This document shows, piece after piece, positions 35,139-46,449 of a DNA stretch of 64,000 nt. The notes under the pieces are model-generated. The model made no database searches. It saw nothing but the letters and a program-made list of their open reading frames with translations, and had not been told where the DNA came from. This stretch comes from Carposina sasakii. Lineage: Eukaryota > Arthropoda > Insecta > Lepidoptera > Carposinidae. The position numbers and the translations under genes were made by a program. How positions within the stretch are numbered: the first letter of the stretch is position 1; each line of letters begins with the position of its first letter. Location: contig CP053170.1 in the NCBI GenBank assembly GCA_014607495.2, positions 6,262,001 through 6,326,000 of the forward strand, written 5' to 3'.

Positions 35139-37528
35139 TATATATATTTCAAAATATTTATATGTAAAAAAATATATTGGTTGGTAAAAAATATATTTTA
35201 GGTATGTTAGTATATTCGTACAGCTTAATTGGAACCGAAATGGTATAATTGGAGATATGATTTTCCAATTATGTACACAACTTTTCAATATAATATTTTG
35301 CTGAAAGTAGTCTACATCCCCTTCGGAAATAGCACAAATGTTTTGAAAAAGTTTCATTTCAGAATTTCACCTAAAATATCACTAAACCGAAATAAAATCT
35401 GCAGAACATTTGGCCGAAATCTTTTCTGATATTTTTTTAAAATTTACTTAACAAAAGTAATATGAAATTACCTAACTTTGATCAAACTAATATTTTTTGT
35501 ATTTTTTTTTAAATTACTTATGTACATATTTTTTGTTATTTTTTAAGTTATTTTATATTTTGCGCAAGTGTTTTGGTTTCCTTGATTTAGAATTTTATTC
35601 TAACTTAACATTGGACTCAAAGAAATTAAATATAAGGCACGCAAAATTAAGGCAATAATATTCGTAAATTGAAGTTATATCAATAAAGATTTCGATGCAG
35701 CACACATTAAAATTAAATAGATACACATATATAACATAAATTTAAAACAGAAATAAACCAGCCCTGTGGATATTGTTCTCACCTAGAATAAAAACATCAC
35801 TAACCTAGCTTAAAATTATTATTTTTAAATATACGTTGCAACTGAGGTAGATTAAATTTTTTTACAATCCTATTAACCTAAAAGATTAGAATTACTTAAA
35901 ATAAAAAGCGTGTAAAAGGATCTCAACACTATCTATCTCCTATTGCAATTAATAGATGCAGAAACTTTATGTAGTATTAAAACCTTTTAATTACCATTTA
36001 AAAATTACTTAAAATTTAAAATATTTCTTAGTGTCAGGATGAGTTGGATTATTTAGATTTAAAATTTTACAATATAGCACCTATTAAAAAATATCCATAT
36101 TTTTTTACTGCTTTACACTGAGAATCATAAAAAACCTCATGTATACATATAAGTCAGGATATGTATTATTTGTAACAACATATTAATTAAAATAAAAAGT
36201 AGGTAAGTATGCTAAATTGTTGTTGATAGTTCAATGAACTGAGTTTTTACAAATTGACAGAATATACAGCTCGGCTGATTTAAAGGTCATTGACCTGGTT
36301 ACATTACAATATGAAATTCAAATAAACTTTTTTTATGATTCTCATTGCAAATCAAACAGAACTTGCTCACTGTAACTGACACTATTCTCCAAAAACAAAA
36401 AACTTTACAAATAAAATTTACAACATAGTATTGTAATTCTACTACAATATTGAATAATTGATCAAAAATCAATTACAAAATGAACTCTGTAAAGAATAGA
36501 GCACTAGAATTTTACATTATAAAAAGGTGTAAGCACATTATACCCATGCTGAATAAGATGTAGTTCCATACAAGAATCCATGTAAACCAAATCGCTAGAA
36601 AAATTTGGAAGGCATTTTTCAGAGTGGTTGATTTTTGCTAGCCAGTACAAATTCAATCACTATAAACTAATCATGTCTCATAAAAAATGTGGTATTATTG
36701 TTGTTGTAGCCATCAGATTAATCCGAAAATAATATTCTTGTTACATATAAAGTTCTGGTATTTTGGCACAAAATGAATTACTTAATTTTCAAAAAAAATT
36801 AAAAGCCTTCTGCTCAATTACTTATAATCCTAAGGAGGCCCAGATGCATGGCCTCTGAGGTATATTCATTGCATTTATTTCTTAGAATATTATCAGATTT
36901 TGAGAAAGAAATCTTATAAAAACGGGACGTTAGCTAGGTATTTAACTACAATTTCTTGTACACTCAGCTAGGAATACTCATACAATTATATCCCATCCTA
37001 GACAGATCTGATTGTATTATTCTCTAGAACTCAAATACACACTGTTAATAAGGAGTATGCTCTTTGTTGTATTATATCGCATAAAAAATAGCAAGCTTCT
37101 CTAAAACATATTGTAATAGCTTGCCACTTTTAAAGAGTCATACCCCCACTCAATTCTGCTCAATCATTGCCCATTGGAGAACTGCTCAAGCCCCAATAGG
37201 TTAACCACAACATGACCCTTTGTATATAATATGCATAGTGTTGGTCCCATTTATACTCCATAAGTAATACATGTACTCTATAAATAATCATTTATACAAT
37301 TCCGAAAGTACATACACGACTAGATCACATATTCATGCAGAATTCGGAAATATTTTGGTATTTCTGAGACAATATACATTTTGGCAATTTCAGCTTGATG
37401 AGGCAGCCTCTAGCTTCTTATCTACATGATCAACATTGTACTGCACTCCTCCAGACTATCATACAACTTACCTAATGAGGTAGCTCAGTGTAATTCTAAA
37501 TGCAGGAATATCTGTTGTAGTAAGACCA

Positions 37529-38989
37529 CTAGTGGGGCGGTGGTGGTGGGGGAGGCGGTTTACGCTCCGTTTGGAACACATGCTTGAAAGCTGGTAACCT
37601 TTGCTGCCTCTGTCCTTCTTCACCAGTATATGTTGATTCACTTTCCTCCAAAAGCTCAAGCATTTGATCTGATAGTGCAGAAGGGCCTTCCCCAGGATCC
37701 ATTAATAGAGACTGTACATTTTCTGGAACTAGCAAGTGGCTGTCTAGGGGATCAGACAAGGTTTCTGTAGCCATATAGGGTAAATCTATATACACAGGGT
37801 AATCTACGGGCAACAGCTCTTGTGGAGATGTTGGTGTTTCTAATTTGATATCTAAGGGCTCTTCCTTTATATGCTCTAAATGTGGAATTTCTACAATGAT
37901 ATCTGATGAGGGCACTCTAGTTCTACCGCTTTCAGATGATGGATAGCTCGTGTCTACCCCAATCTGAATCAAATCTGAAGAGTATGTTTCCTCAAAAGCT
38001 GATACTTCAGGTGGTGGTTCACTTGACGTACCAACTGCTGCAGACTTCCAAGACTCTTCAGGATGAGCATTCTTTACATGTCTAACAAGGTGATCCTTCC
38101 GACCAAACTTTTGTGGGCAATATGGGCAAAGAAAATCACGTCTTCCAGTGTGAACAACCAAATGCCTGCGTACATCCTTTGCAGTGAAGAACTTTCTATC
38201 ACAGTAATCACATGTGAACTTTTTGTCTGTCTCATTTCTTGAGGTACGGCTTCCGGTGTGAACTTTTAAATGATAAACTATCTCATCTCTGGTGTTGAAC
38301 ACTTCATCGCAGATCTTGCACTGTAAGTCACCTTCTTCTGCTGAGTGCAGAGCAGCATGTTTACGATAACTTAAAAATGATGTGTATGACTTTCTGCAAT
38401 CTGGTTTATCACATTTGAAAAGCTTTTTTACAGGATTGTGTACTCTAACATGGTTGGTGAGGTGATCTTTCCTGTTAAATGTTTTACCACAAATATTGCA
38501 AGCGAAAGCCTTGGCTTCACTGTGTATGAGACTGTGACGTGCCAATTTGAATTTAGAATTGAAGCGTTTTTCACAATTTTCACATGAAAATGGAAGCTCA
38601 CCGGTATGGGACAGCATGTGCTGACTGAGTTTGGCCGGACTGGAGAAGCGTTTTTCACAAGATGTGCAGCCATGTCGCTTGGAGCGGTCGCGTCTGGTGC
38701 GCCGCTCGTGCTCTGTGGACGTGCCGGGCTCCGCTGGGTCGGGGTTCACCTTTGGTTTGCTCGGTAAGGTGGGAACGCGTCGGGCAGCTTTCACCGTGCG
38801 GAAACACTGCTTTATACTACCGCTGGGTCCCGCGGCTCCCAGCGCTACGTAGTGCAGTTTGGTCGGCAGCTGCGATGCTGGCGGCGCTACGAACGTCTTC
38901 TGCGGGGTGGCCGCACGTTCCCCGCTCGCCTCCTCTTTGATCTCTGGGCCACCCTCGCCTTGCCTAGGGTTCGGTGGGGAACTGGCCAT
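37529..38989 (-). CDS. PLAG1-like: PLAG-family zinc finger transcription factor
   Basis: Single-exon ORF of 486 aa. Seven C2H2 fingers: C108-H128, C136-H156, C164-H184, C193-H215 (with four residues between the cysteines), C224-H244, C260-H280 and C288-H309. The order and linkers match vertebrate PLAG1/PLAGL2: FNRKDHLTNH, the DLQCKIC finger, KDVRRHLVVHTGRRDFLCPY and FGRKDHLVRH are close to PLAG1. PLAG proteins are nuclear DNA-binding activators. The N terminus is Pro/Ala-rich, and the C-terminal half is acidic with IKEE (res. 17 and 374) and IKLE (381) sites resembling the sumoylation motifs known in PLAG1. It ends in a run of eight or more prolines and His. The chosen start (ATGGCC) opens the long frame; two out-of-frame ATGs lie 7 and 11 bp upstream. 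Family assignment is strong; the exact paralogue is not resolved. Confidence 0.95.
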   Translation of the reverse strand: MASSPPNPRQGEGGPEIKEEASGERAATPQKTFVAPPASQLPTKLHYVALGAAGPSGSIKQCFRTVKAARRVPTLPSKPKVNPDPAEPGTSTEHERRTRRDRSKRHGCTSCEKRFSSPAKLSQHMLSHTGELPFSCENCEKRFNSKFKLARHSLIHSEAKAFACNICGKTFNRKDHLTNHVRVHNPVKKLFKCDKPDCRKSYTSFLSYRKHAALHSAEEGDLQCKICDEVFNTRDEIVYHLKVHTGSRTSRNETDKKFTCDYCDRKFFTAKDVRRHLVVHTGRRDFLCPYCPQKFGRKDHLVRHVKNAHPEESWKSAAVGTSSEPPPEVSAFEETYSSDLIQIGVDTSYPSSESGRTRVPSSDIIVEIPHLEHIKEEPLDIKLETPTSPQELLPVDYPVYIDLPYMATETLSDPLDSHLLVPENVQSLLMDPGEGPSALSDQMLELLEESESTYTGEEGQRQQRLPAFKHVFQTERKPPPPPPPPH

Positions 38990-39220
38990 CTCGCATTCAT
39001 TTTTGACAAGCTTGCACTATATCGCTGGTCGTTTATCACGCGTCGAGGTCGTGGAGGTTCCGCGGTGGTGTTGGCTCGTCGTGATGGCAGAAAACATTTC
39101 TGTCACATTGACGGTCTGGAAGCCCTTTTTCGTATTCGTGTCACATGGTTCTCGCGGAATTCCTTAACTTTGCGATGGAAAATTTCGACTTTTCGATATT
39201 TTCTGGTACGTATTAACCTC
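38990..39220 (-). promoter_or_regulatory. Likely 5' UTR/promoter of the PLAG-like gene
   Basis: This stretch upstream of the PLAG ATG is more GC-rich than its surroundings (CG-rich between about 39030 and 39170) and has no recognised transposon. That fits a 5' UTR and core promoter. I could not place a start site or TATA box. Confidence 0.4.
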
Positions 39221-39812
39221 TAGACAAGAGAGAAAACTTGCGAAATTGATGAAAACTCAATAAAAATCGACGTTTTTTGAAGAAATACGTAGCGACTAAC
39301 ATGGAAATGTCAAAATAATGAAATGAATGGAAAGAACTAAAATGAACGATTGAAATCTTTAATCTAAGATTGTAATAGTTGATGAATGAGTAGCGAATTT
39401 GATGGAAATATTCATCTTGGCAAGAAGTAGTCTGTGATCTGCTTTGACTATGAATCTTAGATTAATCTAAGCTATGAATCTATCTACCTATACTCTTTCT
39501 ACGGTGATCTGGATGCTGCAAGAGGCGCGGCTTCATGATAATGGTTTTAAGCCAATATACACCCAGTACATTAGGCAAATGTCTTACTAAAGGCAATGGC
39601 TGTATGGGCTTAGTTCCACTTGCCTTTCCTTCGAGATAAACTAAACAACAAAAAAAGTTTCACCGTAAGAACTTTTAGATGATGGCGCTAGTTACTATAT
39701 GTATGACAACATTTTCAGAACTTGTTTTATGACAAAACATGTTAGTTCTGAAATCAGGCATATATTCAATCAAAGTTTGTGAAGTTTATTTTGATTTCTG
39801 TGATTTCTATTG

Positions 39813-41170
39813 GATTCGGCGGGAAAAGCTGGAAGGGTGCAGGTGTAATTTTCTTGTGAAAATCAAAAATTATTTGTAAATGGCTTGCATGTGTTCGTAA
39901 AGTGATGTTTTCTGGTAGATAAGTTATATTTTGATTACTTGTGATGTAAATCTAGTGCGTGTGCATGGTTTTATACACAGGTAAGCCGAGTAAAACTTTA
40001 GCCGGATTACAATCTCTTAATGGGGCGTGTGCATGGTTTTATATGCAGGTAAGCTGAGTAAAACTTTAGTCGGAATACGATCTCTTCATGGGCGCATGTA
40101 AGTTGTTTCTGCAATAATTTTTCATTTTGACTAACTTTACACTTGTTCTTGAGGATTTTCCCGGCGTTTCCATTCATCATCATTATTTTATTTCCATTCA
40201 TTATCAACCATCATAAATTCAGAAATCATTTACTAAAGACAATGGCTGTATGGGCTTAGTTCCCCTTGCCTTTCCTTCGGGATAAACTAAACAAACAAAA
40301 AAAAACCACAACAATAAATTGACAGATTCGGCGGGAAAAGCTGGAAGGGTGCAGGTGTAATTTTCTTGTGAAAATCAAAAATTATTTGTAAATGGCTTGC
40401 ATGTGTCCGTAAAGTGATGTTTTCTGGTAGATAAGTTATATTTTGATTATTTGTGGTGTGAATCTAGTGCGTGTGCATGGTTTTATACGCAGGTAAGCCG
40501 AGTGAAACTTTAGCCGGATTACGATCTCTTCATGGGTGCATGTAAGTTGTTTCTGCAATAATTTTTCATTTTGACTAACTTTACATTTGTTCTTGAGGAT
40601 TTTCCCGACGTTTCCATTCATCATCATTGTCATTCATCATAAATTCAGAATACATTTTACTAAACAATGATTAGGCTGTATGGGCTTAGTTCCCCTTGCC
40701 TTTCTTTCGGGATAAACTAAAAAAAAAAAAACAATAAATTGAAACAATAGGGATTCGGCGGGAAAAGCTGGAAGGGAGCGGGTGTAATTTTCTTGTGAAA
40801 ATCAAAAATTATTTGTAAATGGCTTGCATGTGTCCGTAAAGTGATGTTTTCTGGTAGATAAGTTATATTTTGATTACTTGTGATGTGAATCTAGTGCGTG
40901 TGCATGGTTTTATACGCAGGTAAGCTGAGTAAAACTTTAACCGGAATACGATCTCTTCATGGGCCCATGTAAGTTGTTTCTGCAATAATTTTTCATTTTG
41001 ACTAACTTTACACTTGTTCTTGAGGATTTTCCCGACGTTTCCATTCATAATCATCATTATCATCCATCATAAATTAAGAATTCATTTTACTAGACAATGA
41101 TTAGGCTGTATGGGCTTAGTTCCCCTTGCCTTCCCTAGGGATAAACTAAACAAAAAAAAAAAAATGAAAC
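39813..41170 (+). repeat. Tandem array of a ~425-bp repeat, three units
   Basis: Units start gattcggcgggaaaagctgg at 39813, 40325 and 40752 (about 512, 427 and 419 bp). Unit 1 is longer mainly because a block of about 67 bp beginning gtgtgcatggttttat is duplicated inside it. Each unit ends with ggctgtatgggcttagttcc, ttgcctttc and an A-rich tract. The end of a further unit is visible at about 39590-39655. A single diverged copy lies at about 29945-30345. The array fills the gap between the divergent PLAG and BORCS7 genes. Confidence 0.93.
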
Positions 41171-41230
41171 AATAGGTAGGTATCCTACATATTAAAATCA
41201 TCCTAAAAAAAATATTACGAAGTCAGTATA

Positions 41231-41863
41231 ATGACGTCGGCTTCTTCAAGCAGCGCTCGTTCATTATTTTCCGAATCAAAACAACGTTTGGCTGAGAGAG
41301 TGCAAGTAAATATGAACAACATTTCATCTCTTGCTCGACAAATTCAAAGGGGATCCAAGTCTAATGAGGTAAATATAATACCTATCACCTATCACAATTA
41401 AATTACAATCTGATTGTTACAAATAGTAACACGAGCGCTGGCCCATTCCTTACCTAAGGAATCTTTACTAGAATGGTAGTCCTAGCTATTGTGCTTGTTT
41501 ATTTGGCTTGATGCACAATAGTCAGGATTCTAAGCCAGGACTATACCGTTCTAGTAAAAATTAGTACCTAGTACCTAGTGCCTACCTATAGCTAACTTAG
41601 ACTTTACCAATAGAGCTGTTGTTTAGGTATTTGATATTACTTACATATTACAATGTTCTTTAACCTACTTTGATTTTCAGCTGCTAATGAAATCTGCACG
41701 AGATTTTGCGGCTACAGAGAACCTCATGGAGAGCAGTGAAGAAAATTTGAAGAAAATGCAGCTAATTGCAGTGCACATGGGTTTCCAATATGAGAACATA
41801 CACAAGTCTGCACAAATGCTTCCTGATATTCGTGAGCAGATAGATGCAATGATGAGAAGATAA
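41231..41863 (+). CDS. BORCS7: BORCS7 (BLOC-1-related complex subunit 7) homologue
   Basis: Two exons, 41231-41368 and 41681-41863, joined in phase 0 (gag|gtaaat ... ttttcag|ctg), give 106 aa; human BORCS7 is 105-106 aa. Landmarks: SLARQIQRGSKSNELL (human LTKQVLKGSRSSELL), a small-helical core SEENLKKMQLIAVHMGFQYE (human SEDSLRKMAIITTHLQYQQE), and a C terminus DIREQIDAMM. BORCS7 is a subunit of BORC, which recruits Arl8 to lysosomes and drives their kinesin-dependent movement. The start ATG lies about 60 bp after a tandem repeat array, and a three-codon upstream ORF (ATG at 41164) sits in the intervening DNA. Neither exon is long enough to stand out as an ORF; the call rests on spliced homology. 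Confidence 0.92.
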
Positions 41864-44340
41864 ATTATTTAGGACACAGTTGGAACTGTATATAACCTAA
41901 ACTTTTACTTTTAGAACGGAGACAGACACTTATGTTGGTACTAGTTTGTCTACCATTCATAACTTTGCTTGAGTGTTCTTTTATTGGAACCACAATTGAT
42001 GCAGTTGGTAGTAAATTAGTGACCTAGCTAGAGTCCCTAAACATCTGAACATTCCCTGTGCAACATTAATTTATGGTGAATATTTGTTTGTTTCTAAGGA
42101 GGGTATAGTATATATTTATGTGACTTGTCTAAAGTCTTGAAATATAACTAAATAATTTGCCTATTGAAAACATATTTTCTTATGTTTATAGTATAATATA
42201 TACAAGGAAAGTAAGGCCATCTGTTAATGTCTTTCAAGACAGGCAATTAAGTGGTTCAAGTTGTAAGTTCAGTAGACTTGGTGTGCATCCTCATTACTAC
42301 TTATAAGAATGTGATGCTTATTTTAGTATCTAAGATTTACATAATGTACTTACATTTTTTTATTTAATAATTTATGTCTTTTAAATTGCAATGATGGCAA
42401 ATCAAACTATGTAAATTTTCTAGACCATCTGACTGAAAAAGATTGAAAACCATTGTAACTTTGTGGACTTTGTTATGATTATGGGCAATAGGGTAGTAGA
42501 CAGTTTTTTTATTTGTATTATATTGAAAGATCATAAAATAATAGAAACATTTGCGAAAGAAAAACTTTGCTACCGTGAAAACTATCCTGGATATAACTAT
42601 TTCAAAATCACAATTTTAGACTTGCCAAAAAACACTCCATAGAAACGGCTACCACGACGTGACGTCACTCTTTCAGTAACTTGTATGCGCGTGAAAGAAA
42701 TTTTGTTCTACAGCTATATTAAATATTGCGTTTACAAATATGGTCACAGAACGAAAGTTGCTGTAAATGATGTAGGTGGACATGTGATGTTGTAATTTTC
42801 AATTAATTTCACATTTAAAAAATGGACTTGCCCACTTAACTTTGAAGGCTTATTACTACCTCATTTGGACACATAACCGAATTGTAATTTTACAGATAGG
42901 TATGGTTTTGATAATTTATTCTGATAAGCATAAAATGTTATTGAGATTCAACTATAGGAAACTACCCCATTGTGCTTGGACCTTAGGGGAAGTGTAATAG
43001 AGGGTTCGCACGGGTGCAGTGCTGATACTAAGCATTTAAACCTGCCTGTTGAATCTGCCTGCATAGTTTTAAAGATCTAAGCATACATAAGGATATACAC
43101 AGCGGGAAGCAATTTTGTTTCATACCATGTTATGATTATGAAATTTACATGAATGATTCTGTGTAAAATGAAGAACAATATAATTTTTCGGCAGTCATCA
43201 CACACCATTGGAGTTCACTGCGTGTATGCTAACCCTAAGAATGATCTTTTAGCTATCCGAGTCTTTCTATAGCAGTAATAGTAGTAAGATGTATTGCAGT
43301 TCATTAGTTATACAATGTTGCTATAGTAAAGTACTAGGCGCTTTCTATGAAGCGTAGCTCATTGCATAAATCGGCAGATGGTGTGTCACTAAGTAGGTAA
43401 ACGGTACGTTATCTACTTACCAACTACTGTAGTGTAATACATAACTACATACATACCTCTACGGTAATTCTTAAAAGGTACCTACTCGTTTCATTCATTG
43501 TGGCTAATAATGTAACACCGACATTTTGTAGACAAATAAATAAAATTATACAGTTATGTATGAGCAAAGGTGCGCTTATCAGATATTTCTTTCACCAAAC
43601 CACTTGGAATGGCGAAAATGTTGTGTAAAATGAAATTATCATTGTAAATTATTGTTGTCTCATGCATAATTTTGTTCTTAAAATCCCGCGACTTCTTACG
43701 TGAAAAGGACAACTAAAACGTGACTGCAACAAGGAAGTGATAGTTCAATGGTAGGTACCTACAATCGACTTAAATCGAGTTTAGAGACAGTGAAAGTACC
43801 TACTTAGTGCCTAGGTACCAACCATGGACAGCGGCCCTAAAATGGTGCGTGTGCTTTTACAAGATATATTACACAAGGCTTTGTTCCAGAAATGGGGTAG
43901 TCATAACTGCAGGATCATATAGGAGAATCCACATCCACGTTTAGTATAGCGGGTAAGAATATATGTAAGTAAATGATCAGTAATAAGTTTAGCAACCTAA
44001 CTGTTAACGATAATTATCGCCGGAGAAAATGCTCGAAATCCTTAGTCGATGAAAGAGATGCAGCTGATGTATTCTAGCAAAGCACAGGAGCTACCAACTA
44101 GAGTAAGGTGATTGGTACTTTGTAAGTATAGAGTAGAGCCTTAATTATGATTGGTCTTCGCTGCTCTGAGTGAATCATTATTCTAAGGTAGAGCTATGTT
44201 AATTCAATTGCTCCGATTAAGATGACGGATTTTTAATTAGGACCAAGCAATTTCGGTACAAAATGTCACTTTACACCAAGGAGTAAAGTTTGTCTTTACA
44301 CCTAGACTACAAGAACATTGCCACGTTGATTTTCTTTCTC
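41864..44340. other. BORCS7 3' flank, no further gene seen
   Basis: The first part should be BORCS7 3' UTR; I cannot fix the poly(A) site. A TE motif (agatctaagcatac...gcgggaagc) occurs near 43070-43115. At 43880-44000 a stretch resembles 57585-57720 (actgcag..atca, catgtttagcatagcgggga), a dispersed repeat. Confidence 0.4.
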
Positions 44341-44344
44341 TTAA

Positions 44345-44415
44345 TTCATCAGCAGTAAATAGGTAGCTACCTACCTACGTATCTAGTGCTTAGGTAGGTA
44401 GGTAAGTAGTTAGGT
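44345..44415 (+). repeat. Degenerate TAGG/CCTA microsatellite
   Basis: gtagctacctacctacgtat and ttaggtaggtaggtaagtag; inverted arrays of a 4-bp unit. Confidence 0.75.
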
Positions 44416-44799
44416 AGTATTTTAATTTGAGATCTAGGTCGCAAATCTACGAATTGAACTTATAAATTAAATTCAAGTGAAATCCAACACAAAGGTCAAA
44501 CAAAAAGCATTTAAATGCAATTATCTTAGAGCATTACAGTCACGGAGAGGCCAGGTACTCACATTTATTTATTTCTTATTATTACTTATTTATTTATTAC
44601 ATTAGAAAGCCAACATAATATACCTAGGTACATAGACCAGATGGTCAGGAGTACAAGATAATATTATGTATCACATTGTAGGCTAATATAGGTATTACAG
44701 ATGGTATCACTTCCCAAATCCTTATGTAGGTATGTATAGGTATAATAGATACCCTGTATGTACCTATAATAGATAACTAAATAGAGAGGTGCGCGTGGT

Positions 44800-45060
44800 G
44801 CCGGCAGAGTAGAGTTTGTACCACCCCTGCCTGCCCGCGGGTATCGTACGAGGCGATTAAGGGTTTCCGGGAGGTGGGCAGCAGCGCCTCCCGTACTGAC
44901 AACATAGGCCGAACACAATGTGGTCACCAACCCGCCTGCCCAGCGTAGTGATTATGGGCGAAACCCCTCTGTGGCAGTAGCCTTGTGGTGTGCCCTGGGG
45001 GAGGCATACGTCCAGAAGTGGACTGCAATCACAGCACACAATTAGGCTGAAGAAGAAGAA
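44800..45060 (+). mobile_element. LINE tail, 'cagcagtggactgcaatagg' family
   Basis: Ends tggactgcaatc...ggctgaagaagaagaa; 10 bp inside the tail (cacagcacac) look inserted. Confidence 0.8.
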
Positions 45061-45432
45061 ATAGAGAGGTATGTGTAGTCTGCATCTTTTTTGAGAATAT
45101 CTATAGGTGTATAGGTATATATATACCTATACAGGGTGATTTTTGGTCGTCCACGTTCCCGAAAACTACAGAATCTCCTCACCATCACGATCATTTTTCT
45201 CCTGGGAAGGTCCAAAGTTGAGTAAATAGACTGAGTTTTTCTGCATAAATGCACATAGATGCGCGTAGCAAGATTTTTTCACGAGAAATAATTCATAACT
45301 GTCTATGATAAAACTAGTATAAACACTGGACACTATAAATTTCGCCCGATGAAGTAATAAAAAAAAATATATAAAAAATTGCATCGTTTCCCAGCATTTT
45401 TTTTAGCATAAACTTACTTTATTTAATGTATA

Positions 45433-45693
45433 CAGGATGTAACAAAAAGGGTATATTAAGCGAAAAGCTATGTAAATAGCCCAATGTAGAGAACCTGTCC
45501 ACATGTCCACGAGACCCGAAATCACATGTTTATTTGTCCCGATAGTATGGAGAATTTTTAAATATCTCAGAAATTTTCATACAATCTTGAAAAATAAAAA
45601 TGTGATTTCGAGTCTCAAATTTTGTAGATAGGTTCTCTATAGTGGGCTATTTACATAGCTTTTCGCTTAACATACCCTTTTTGTTACATCCTG
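45433..45693. mobile_element. Palindromic MITE family B, copy 2, nested in family A
   Basis: caggatgtaacaaaaagggt to cctttttgttacatcctg, TA flanks. Confidence 0.9.
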
Positions 45694-45730
45694 TATATTT
45701 ATTTACTTCACAGCAAATCTTTGTTTCCAG

Positions 45731-45814
45731 GTGGACCTGTTCAGGGAGATCACATTCCGCAACTCGGGGCAGACGTACCGCGGTGTACCGGTCATGGCCA
45801 GCAACATGGACACA
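45731..45814 (+). pseudogene. Orphan exon fragment of GMP reductase inside a broken MITE
   Basis: The 84 bp after a good acceptor (ctttgtttccag) encode VDLFREITFRNSGQTYRGVP then VMASNMDT, matching the conserved GMP reductase segment VDL..SFRNSKQTYSGVPIIAANMDT. GMP reductase converts GMP to IMP. Directly after ACA the sequence is TAG and then the 3' end of a CAGGGTG MITE; there is no GT donor, and no upstream or downstream GMPR exons were found nearby. The intact reading frame suggests a recent capture or truncation. It is most likely a gene fragment carried with 30-40 bp of its own intron. Confidence 0.8.
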
Positions 45815-45904
45815 TAGTACAAACCCTTCGTTAAGGGTGGCATAAAAAAAAACACTGTATAGATAAATTCTTCTATATTTATAGGTACCTTACATTTAAT
45901 AAAA

Positions 45905-46430
45905 TTGTAACGGATCGAATTCTATATATGGAAAATATATTTAAAAAATTATAATGGGCGGCCTTTTATACACGCAAGAGAACCCAAAACAATGTTTTTC
46001 CATTTTGTCTGTATGTCTGTATATTTGTGCACGTTATTCTCAGAAACGGCTGAACCGATTTCGATGTAGTTTTCAGGAATATATTGTGACACTTAACATA
46101 TGTATAGGCTACTTTTTATCCCGTCCGCGTGGACTACAGAAAAAACAAAATGTCGAAATTATCCGGAATAAAAACTTTTTCCCGGGATAAAAAGTAGTCT
46201 ATATGTTAAGTGGGACCTATCACACTATATTCCTAAAAACTGCATCGAAATCGGTTCAGCCGTTTCTGAGATTAGCGTGCACAAACGCACAGACAAACCG
46301 ACAAACAGACAAAAATTCCAAAAATCATTGTTTTGGGTACTATTACGTTGATAAAGGTCTTCTATAATATTTTTTCTCATTTATCTTCCATGTACAGACA
46401 GCGATCCGTTACATTTTTATTATATGTATG
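45905..46430. mobile_element. Two copies of one Helitron-like element head to head
   Basis: The left part (45905-46125, +) and right part (46126-46430, -) are the same element in opposite orientation, joined where the left part reads ctactttttatcccg and the right part tccgcgtggactacag. It forms a large inverted repeat. Confidence 0.85.
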
Positions 46431-46449
46431 TAGATATAGATTATTCTAT

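Larger units (their letters stand above)
32221..37528 (-). other. Gene-free AT-rich tract, possible long 3' UTR of the PLAG-like gene
   Basis: About 5.3 kb downstream of the PLAG stop has no credible ORF and far fewer transposons than the rest of the window; I see only a palindromic MITE at 34880-35138, a small foldback at 32785-32900 and two foldbacks near 32378-32680. On the minus strand an AATAAA can be read at the far edge (about 32229-32234). Vertebrate PLAG1 has a very long 3' UTR, so this may be one too, but nothing here proves transcription. Shorter UTRs are possible because several other AATAAA matches occur. Confidence 0.3.
45132..45857 (+). mobile_element. MITE family A, copy 4, broken by a family B MITE and the GMPR exon
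   Basis: The 5' part is 45132-45432; the 3' end (acccttcgttaagggtggca to cactg) is 45820-45857. Between them lie the family B MITE (45433-45693) and about 120 bp holding the GMP reductase exon. Confidence 0.85.

Noticed and set aside
38631..39223. Several plus-strand ORFs opposite the PLAG gene
   Set aside because: GC-rich antisense shadows of the PLAG 5' coding region without recognisable domains.
43830..43850. ATG GAC AGC GGC CCT AAA ATG with a gtgcgt donor as a small first exon
   Set aside because: A plausible start context, but no downstream exon in phase or homology could be found.
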